In this document: positions 13,963 through 18,594 of the stretch, in pieces | How the letters are laid out: the number at the start of each line of letters is the position of its first letter | Numbering within the stretch: position 1 is the stretch's first letter | Assembly (NCBI GenBank): GCA_014523495.1 | Contig: JAATVM010000116.1 | Span: forward strand, 1 to 18,594 | From: Nitrososphaerales archaeon TH1920 | GTDB taxonomy: Archaea > Thermoproteota > Nitrososphaeria > Nitrososphaerales > Nitrososphaeraceae | DNA: 18,594 nt | Direction of reading: 5' to 3' | Position numbers and translations under genes: made by a program | Notes under the pieces: generated by a model | What the model was told of the DNA's origin: nothing | Database searches by the model: none | Seen by the model: only the letters and a program-made list of their open reading frames with translations

Positions 13963-15456
13963 TTGTGTGGAGCTAAGTTAATTTTGTTTATAGGCAGGCA
14001 TTTTCATATCCGGGATTTTGTCAAGATATTGATTTTTGCCATGCTCATGATTTTTGTCTATATTATTGGAGCTATTTTGGATACTGAATCATTCGCAATT
14101 GAAGATTCTTCTTCAGTGGTACTAGGGAATGAAACGATGGACTCAATAAATCCACAATTTTCAGTGTCCGAAGATCGTATTTATGCATCGTGGATATCTA
14201 ATATCAATTCACAAAATAGCGAGGTGATCTTCAAAAAGATCGATAATGCCGTAAAATCATTTACCAATACGAAGGACATAAGTAAGACACCTGGAATTTC
14301 AAATATAATAAAATTAAGACATAGTAAAAATAACGTCTACATAACGTGGGAAGATAAGCAAGCAGATCAATGGAAATTGTTATTTCGGAAAAGTCAAGAC
14401 CACGGTGAAAAGTTTGGGAATGTAACAAACTTGAGTAAAGCTACTGGTAACGTACACCTTCATGATCTCTCAGCAGAGGGAAAAAATCTATTCGTAGTAT
14501 GGGCCGCAAACGAGAATACAACCTCTAAAAACAAGGAAGTATTCTTTAGGAAAAGTTTGAATTATGGTGATTCTTTTAGTGATACTGTCAATTTAAGCAA
14601 TAGTAATGACGACTCTCTCGACCCGCATATGATCATAAATCGTGATGGGTCTATGATCTATATAGTTTGGACCGAATGTGATATTAGACACGACGATCCT
14701 ATATGCAGGATAGTTTTCACAAGAAGTTTGGATCAAGGTAATACTTTTACGATTCCAAAAAGGGTAAGCGATACAGTGCCATCTCCTAAAAGAATAACAA
14801 GTTATCCTACCCTTGATAGTGAATCAAAATCTAACGCATCCCGTCCTCATATATTCAATAATGCAACAGTACAAGAAGAAAACTACTCAATAAATCCCTC
14901 AATTTTTGCCACAATTGATGGTAAGAAAGTATATGTATTATGGGAGGAAGATTTATTTGGAACGGGGCGTTCAGAGATATTTCTCACAGTTAGTAATGAT
15001 TATGGTAAATCGTTTAATTCAACAATTAACGTTAGCAATACATCAGGCATTTCCCGACTTGCACAAGGAGAGATAGAGGGGCAAGATTTGTATGTAGTTT
15101 GGTCTGATACACTAGAGGATAACAATAAGTTTGATGTCATGTTAAGAAAAATTGATGCAAATAACATACCTGCAAAGGTGATAAATTTAAGCAATAATGC
15201 TGCAAATTCTGTCTCTCCAATCTTATTGGTCAGGAATAACACGATTTTTGTCGCCTGGACAGATGAAGCCAATAAGTCTTCAATAATATTGTGGAAGGGT
15301 GATAATTCCGGATCATCTGGTATCAAAAAGGAAATGGATAGCAGATACGCAGAACTTTCCTCAAGTCCCTTAATTTTTGATACAAAGGATAAAGTTTGGA
15401 TTTCCTGGACAGAATACTACAATAATAAGCACAGGATTGCTTTAATTGACCCATAA
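13963..15456 (+). CDS. Secreted Asp-box (sialidase-fold/BNR) repeat protein
   Basis: The 497-residue product has a basic N-terminus and one hydrophobic segment (residues about 20-38), a probable signal peptide or anchor, followed by a beta-propeller-like repeat region. Four Asp-box-like motifs of the form S-x-D/N-x-G-x-x-F occur near residues 144, 198, 255 and 344. Each follows an 'L/V-F/Y-x-x-W' strand such as 'VYITWED', 'LFVVWAA', 'IYIVWTE' or 'VYVLWEE'. Phe replaces the usual Trp of the box. Asp-boxes mark sialidase-like propellers, but no catalytic Arg triad or Tyr is assignable, so sialidase activity should not be assumed. An extracellular binding or structural role fits better. The start is uncertain: TTG 13963, TTG 13984 or later; an ATG at 14041 would remove the basic region. 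It is monocistronic. Confidence 0.7.
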   Translation: MCGAKLILFIGRHFHIRDFVKILIFAMLMIFVYIIGAILDTESFAIEDSSSVVLGNETMDSINPQFSVSEDRIYASWISNINSQNSEVIFKKIDNAVKSFTNTKDISKTPGISNIIKLRHSKNNVYITWEDKQADQWKLLFRKSQDHGEKFGNVTNLSKATGNVHLHDLSAEGKNLFVVWAANENTTSKNKEVFFRKSLNYGDSFSDTVNLSNSNDDSLDPHMIINRDGSMIYIVWTECDIRHDDPICRIVFTRSLDQGNTFTIPKRVSDTVPSPKRITSYPTLDSESKSNASRPHIFNNATVQEENYSINPSIFATIDGKKVYVLWEEDLFGTGRSEIFLTVSNDYGKSFNSTINVSNTSGISRLAQGEIEGQDLYVVWSDTLEDNNKFDVMLRKIDANNIPAKVINLSNNAANSVSPILLVRNNTIFVAWTDEANKSSIILWKGDNSGSSGIKKEMDSRYAELSSSPLIFDTKDKVWISWTEYYNNKHRIALIDP

Positions 15457-15552
15457 GAACGTAATAACCCTAGTTGAAGCACCATATTAATTGTTTAATT
15501 TATTTACTAATACTAATTCTAGGAATTAAAATCAGCATAGAAGTTCAGTCCC

Positions 15553-15558
15553 TTTTTT
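15553..15558 (+). terminator. Possible T-run terminator
   Basis: Six T residues, preceded by CCC, lie about 100 bases after the Asp-box gene stop in the convergent gap before the znu operon. This is a weak signal in AT-rich DNA. Confidence 0.3.
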
Positions 15559-15633
15559 AGAATTTTAGATACCACTTTATAAGAACAATTTGATTTATGT
15601 ACATGAGGGAGTCATTGATTTTGATTAGTTAGC

Positions 15634-16476
15634 TTATTTTTTATTCATAACAATATTATTCAGTGGAAATTTCAAGTTTTTCGCAATTACGGTTACTAAG
15701 AACAGTGACACCATTGTTAAGGTTATCATTCCGCTTGGAACTAAGTTTACATAATATGAGAGCACTATTCCAAAAACAACAGAAAAAATTGAAATTGCGC
15801 ATGAAATAAAGATTGTTTTCTTGAATCCTTTTCGAATCATCAGTGCGGTAATGTTTGGTATCACTATCAACGACGAAATTAGCAGTACGCCTACGAGTCT
15901 TATTGATGCTATTATAGTTATGGTCGCAAGGATAATAAAGAGTGTATTGATCCAAGTTACGTTCAATCCGCTGACTTTTGCTTGTTTCTCATCAAATACT
16001 ATAAGAATTAATTTTTTGTAAAGTAGATAAATTACTGGAATAACTATAGCATCTGTAATCAAAATCATAATTAGGTCCTCATTACTCACAAGAAGAATAT
16101 TTCCAAAAAGAAAACTAAACAAATTTATCGTAAATCCTCCAGAAATACTGATCAAAATAACTCCAATAGCCAGACCGGACGTTAAAAGCACTGCAATAGA
16201 AGAATCGGATGGTATCTTGGTTGATTCTCGTAATTTATTCACACCAACTGCGGACAAAATGGATACAATGTATGCTGTCCACAATGGATAGATTCCAATG
16301 AATAGTCCCAATGATATACCACCAAATGCCACATGGGCTAGAGCATCCCCAAATAATGAATGTCTCTTAAGCACGAGAAAGAGACCAACTATGGAACAAA
16401 TTATCGAAATAGCTATTGCAGATATTAATGCTCTTTGCATAAAGCCAAATTGAATGATATCAAAAAACATTTCCAT
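15634..16476 (-). CDS. znuB: Metal ABC transporter permease (ZnuB/MntB type)
   Basis: This membrane permease belongs to the ABC-3 family that imports zinc or manganese. The 280-residue product starting at ATG 16476 has about eight hydrophobic helices. The first core segment reads 'LISAIAISIICSIVGLFLVLK', then 'FGDALAHVAFGG' (the conserved G-D-A-x-A-H-x-x-x-x-G motif), and the ATPase-contacting region is near 'VFDEKQAKVSGLNV'. The frame extends upstream to 16524, but that start would overlap the ATPase gene by 35 bases and add a hydrophilic leader; ATG 16476, 13 bases after the ATPase stop, is preferred. It is the last gene of the operon after the binding protein and ATPase. Confidence 0.9.
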   Translation of the reverse strand: MEMFFDIIQFGFMQRALISAIAISIICSIVGLFLVLKRHSLFGDALAHVAFGGISLGLFIGIYPLWTAYIVSILSAVGVNKLRESTKIPSDSSIAVLLTSGLAIGVILISISGGFTINLFSFLFGNILLVSNEDLIMILITDAIVIPVIYLLYKKLILIVFDEKQAKVSGLNVTWINTLFIILATITIIASIRLVGVLLISSLIVIPNITALMIRKGFKKTIFISCAISIFSVVFGIVLSYYVNLVPSGMITLTMVSLFLVTVIAKNLKFPLNNIVMNKK

Positions 16477-16489
16477 CAAGTCTATCTTT

Positions 16490-17248
16490 CTATTCTGTTG
16501 TTTCCATTTTTTTTGAATTGCCAAAGTGGAGATTCATGTGTGATTGCATGGCAAATTCTACGTAAGATTTCATTCGTTCTTCATTTCCAAAGAAATCCTC
16601 TGATTCGCCATGAAAGAACAATTTCTTATCAATACAGGCTACCTTACTTGCAAGTTTTTGGACAGCGTTCATATCATGTGAGGACCACACAATAGTAATT
16701 TTCCTTTCTTTATTCAATTTAGTCAATAGATCATAAAATTTTTCCTGAGCGCCAGAATCAATACCTGTAGTGGGTTCATCCAATATCAATAAATCAGGTT
16801 CTTTTACGAGCGCTTTAGCAATAATGACTCTCTGTTGCTGACCTTCAGATAGTTCGCCTATTCTTTTATCTTGATACGCATCTAATTCAACAAATTCGAT
16901 TGCATTGTCGATAGTTTCTTTTCTTAATTTCTTTCCAATAATTCCCAATGAAACAATTTCTTTAACAGTTGCAGGAAATGTTTGTTCTACATATTTTTTT
17001 TGTGGCACATATCCGATTCTCTGAAGTGTTTTCTTATTTAGCTTAATGTCGGATCCAAAAAGATTGATTTCACCACTATAATCGTGGATTATTCCAAGCA
17101 TACACTCAAAAAGAGTAGTCTTTCCTGCACCATTTGGACCAATTATTCCAAGAAAATCACCCTTATCTACTGTAAAAGAAATATTGTCCAGCGAAGCAAA
17201 CGAATCATAGTAATATGATAAATTTGCTACGTTAATTATTGATTGCAT
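16490..17248 (-). CDS. znuC: Metal ABC transporter ATP-binding protein (ZnuC type)
   Basis: This 252-residue ATPase powers the import system from the cytoplasmic face. All ABC motifs are present: Walker A G-P-N-G-A-G-K-T-T (37-45), Q-loop Q83 in V-P-Q-K, signature L-S-E-G-Q-Q-Q-R (133-140), Walker B L-L-I-L-D-E-P (153-159) and the switch His at 191 in S-S-H-D. It groups with manganese/zinc-type ATPases by context. The start ATG at 17248 overlaps the end of the binding-protein gene by 13 bases, and the stop is 13 bases before the preferred permease start, so the three genes are one operon. The C-terminal 20 residues are polar and variable. Confidence 0.93.
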   Translation of the reverse strand: MQSIINVANLSYYYDSFASLDNISFTVDKGDFLGIIGPNGAGKTTLFECMLGIIHDYSGEINLFGSDIKLNKKTLQRIGYVPQKKYVEQTFPATVKEIVSLGIIGKKLRKETIDNAIEFVELDAYQDKRIGELSEGQQQRVIIAKALVKEPDLLILDEPTTGIDSGAQEKFYDLLTKLNKERKITIVWSSHDMNAVQKLASKVACIDKKLFFHGESEDFFGNEERMKSYVEFAMQSHMNLHFGNSKKMETTE

Positions 17249-18219
17249 TGCAATCCCACCCTTAAATTTTTCAAGTTTTCGTACATTTTGGCAATATATC
17301 CAGTTCTAGCATCTTGTTCATTCTTTGTTAGTCCTTCTATGGGACTTAAAACAAGGACTTTACTATCTGGAATTTCTTGGGCAACAACTGATGCGTAGCG
17401 TGGATCTATCAATTCTTCTGAATAGATTACGTGCAAGTTCAAAGTTTTTGCAATATTGATAATTTCTGCTAGATGTGTAGGCGTTATTTCTGCTTCTGGT
17501 CCCGTATCAAAAATACTGTGTTGATTTAGTCCGTATTGTTTAGCAAAGTACGAAAATGAATTATGAAATGATATAAAGTCTTTTTTCTTGCATAACTCCA
17601 AACCAGTTCTTATTGTTTTATCAAGATTATCAAGCTCATTTAAAAAATTCTTTGCGTTGTTAAAGTATGTATCCCTGTTATTAGGATCAATCATGATCAA
17701 CCCATCACGTATATTTTCTACCTCTTTTTTTGCAAGCACTGGATCCAACCATATATGAGGATCAATAGTTATATTACGTTTATCTACATACGAAACATTC
17801 ACACCTTTACTAGCGTCAATTTTATGAGCGGTGTTAATTTTTGCAATCCAATTTTCAATGCCTAAGCCGTTGTATACCAAGACATCGGCAGAATCGACAG
17901 TTTGTATTTGATTTATTGTTGGTTCAAAATCATGTGGTTCAATCCCAGCTGGAATGAGGAGTGATGATTCTATGCTGTCACCGCCAATTTCTCTAACAAA
18001 TTCATTTATCGGAAAAAAGGATGATACTACCTTCAATTTGTCTGAATTAGCAACAGATTGCAAAGCATTGGTTGTATTTCTAGACGTTGCGTTTGTAGTA
18101 TCTAAATCTATTTCTAAAGTCGTATTTGATTTTTGATTTTGAGCGTACAAATTTTGACAATATGAGGAAAATAGAATGGATAAAAATAGATGAGAAAAAA
18201 GTATTATCTTTCTTTTCAC
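17236..18219 (-). CDS. znuA: Zinc/manganese ABC transporter substrate-binding protein (ZnuA/TroA type)
   Basis: This 327-residue extracellular binding protein belongs to the cluster A-I (TroA-like) family. An N-terminal signal (residues 1-26, M-K-R-K then a hydrophobic stretch with Y-C-Q) may be a signal peptide or lipoprotein anchor; the lipobox is imperfect. Probable metal ligands are H96 in G-I-E-P-H-D-F-E-P, H155 in D-P-H-I-W-L-D-P, and H219 in S-F-H-N-S-F-S-Y-F. Three histidines, with Ser 292 where many relatives have the acidic residue of 'L-D-P', fit zinc-type ZnuA better than manganese-type PsaA (which has Glu and Asp), but this is inference. There is no His-rich loop. The start is GTG 18219, read from a probable leaderless mRNA. 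It is the first gene of the operon. Confidence 0.9.
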   Translation of the reverse strand: MKRKIILFSHLFLSILFSSYCQNLYAQNQKSNTTLEIDLDTTNATSRNTTNALQSVANSDKLKVVSSFFPINEFVREIGGDSIESSLLIPAGIEPHDFEPTINQIQTVDSADVLVYNGLGIENWIAKINTAHKIDASKGVNVSYVDKRNITIDPHIWLDPVLAKKEVENIRDGLIMIDPNNRDTYFNNAKNFLNELDNLDKTIRTGLELCKKKDFISFHNSFSYFAKQYGLNQHSIFDTGPEAEITPTHLAEIINIAKTLNLHVIYSEELIDPRYASVVAQEIPDSKVLVLSPIEGLTKNEQDARTGYIAKMYENLKNLRVGLQCNQ

Positions 18220-18227
18220 ATTAAGAT

Positions 18228-18251
18228 AGTATATTATTAAGAATATATACT
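18228..18251 (-). promoter_or_regulatory. znu operon promoter with overlapping inverted repeat
   Basis: The minus strand carries a TATA-like AGTATATATTC about 23-33 bases before the GTG at 18219, so the mRNA would be nearly leaderless. The same DNA forms a perfect 7-base inverted repeat, AGTATAT (18228-18234) and ATATACT (18245-18251), with a 10-base spacer. A repressor bound here would block TBP, as expected for a metal-dependent regulator. The AT-rich composition limits how much weight the repeat can carry. Confidence 0.4.
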
Positions 18252-18594
18252 TTTTTTATTAATTTTAATTAATTTGATCGCTAAATTGTTAATAATATCC
18301 CGTCTCTCAGGAATTTATGATAAACCAAGAATTACAGAAGAGTATACCAACCAATAATTTTTTTCAATGGTATAAATCCTAATGACTCGTAGCAAATAAT
18401 TCTAAATCTGCCCAAACTGAAATAGTATATGTCTGTGTTAATCACCTAGGACAGATATTTGAAACGCCTTTTGCTTTTCAGTGTTAACTTTCGAATTTTA
18501 CCTGAATTTACATGAATTTGCATAATTCAGAATACTGATTATGATTATTTCTAATATTGGCAACCTAACTCTCAAGTTACCGATTTAAAGACTG
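18252..18594. other. Non-coding right end of the window
   Basis: No gene is recognised. The longest notable plus-strand frame (ATG at about 18317) encodes 21 residues. A hairpin with perfect arms CTGAATT (18502-18508) and AATTCAG (18524-18530) is present. The region may contain the promoter of a gene beyond the window. Confidence 0.4.

Noticed and set aside
16477..16524. 16-residue N-terminal extension of the metal permease
   Set aside because: It would overlap the ATPase gene by 35 bases and adds only polar residues; ATG 16476 gives the usual permease start.
1..18594. Search for tRNA, rRNA, CRISPR arrays, insertion sequences, integrases or a defence/phage island
   Set aside because: No tRNA T-loop consensus, repeat-spacer pattern, transposase or terminal inverted repeat with target duplication was seen on either strand.

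Overview
The window looks like chromosomal DNA of an ammonia-oxidising archaeon (Thaumarchaeota/Nitrososphaeria). It is strongly AT-rich with loose coding density, which resembles the Nitrosocosmicus type more than the GC-richer Nitrososphaera species. This placement is an inference from gene content: archaeal ribosomal protein S3Ae, a KEOPS Pcc1 subunit, archaeal RNase P proteins Rpp30 and Pop5, a RecJ/Cdc45-like protein, an XPD-type Fe-S helicase, archaeal TATA-like boxes close to start codons, and small thaumarchaeal-style proteins (a DUF6659-like protein and a YtkA-like membrane protein). No rRNA, tRNA, CRISPR array, insertion sequence or phage gene was found.

Layout. (1) 1-2649, plus strand: an overlapping operon of a RecJ/Cdc45-like protein (5' end cut by the window), KEOPS Pcc1 and seryl-tRNA synthetase, ending at a T-run. 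(2) 2779-9057: mostly single genes on both strands: a radical SAM protein (-), family X DNA polymerase with a PHP domain (+), a small unknown ORF, an SRPBCC protein and a stand-alone response regulator (all -), and an XPD-like helicase (-). (3) 9322-10784: a membrane protein with an Ig-like ectodomain (+) facing a small roadblock-like protein (-). (4) 10785-11345: a 560-base gap with an apparently orphan TATA box and a short protein-like fragment that may be gene debris, then a 57-residue membrane peptide gene at 11346 with its own promoter and terminator. (5) 11610-13647, plus strand: S3Ae, an archaeal RNA-binding protein and the RNase P proteins Rpp30 and Pop5, followed immediately by a candidate box C/D sRNA. 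(6) 13963-15456: a secreted Asp-box (sialidase-fold) repeat protein. (7) 15634-18219, minus strand: a complete ZnuA-ZnuC-ZnuB-type metal ABC transporter operon, with an inverted repeat overlapping its probable promoter. (8) 18252-18594: no gene recognised.

How the parts relate. Regions 1 and 5 are information-processing clusters: tRNA modification and charging, a replication-linked RecJ homologue, the small ribosomal subunit, and tRNA 5' maturation. In many archaea the S15-RecJ-Pcc1 genes lie next to S3Ae. Here about 9 kb of unrelated single genes separates them. PolX and the XPD-like helicase suggest DNA repair functions, and the znu operon supplies metal ions. Most of the window is recognisable housekeeping. 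The less ordinary items are the degenerate DHH motif of the RecJ-like protein, the candidate C/D sRNA behind the RNase P genes, the small peptide gene, and the dyad over the znu promoter.
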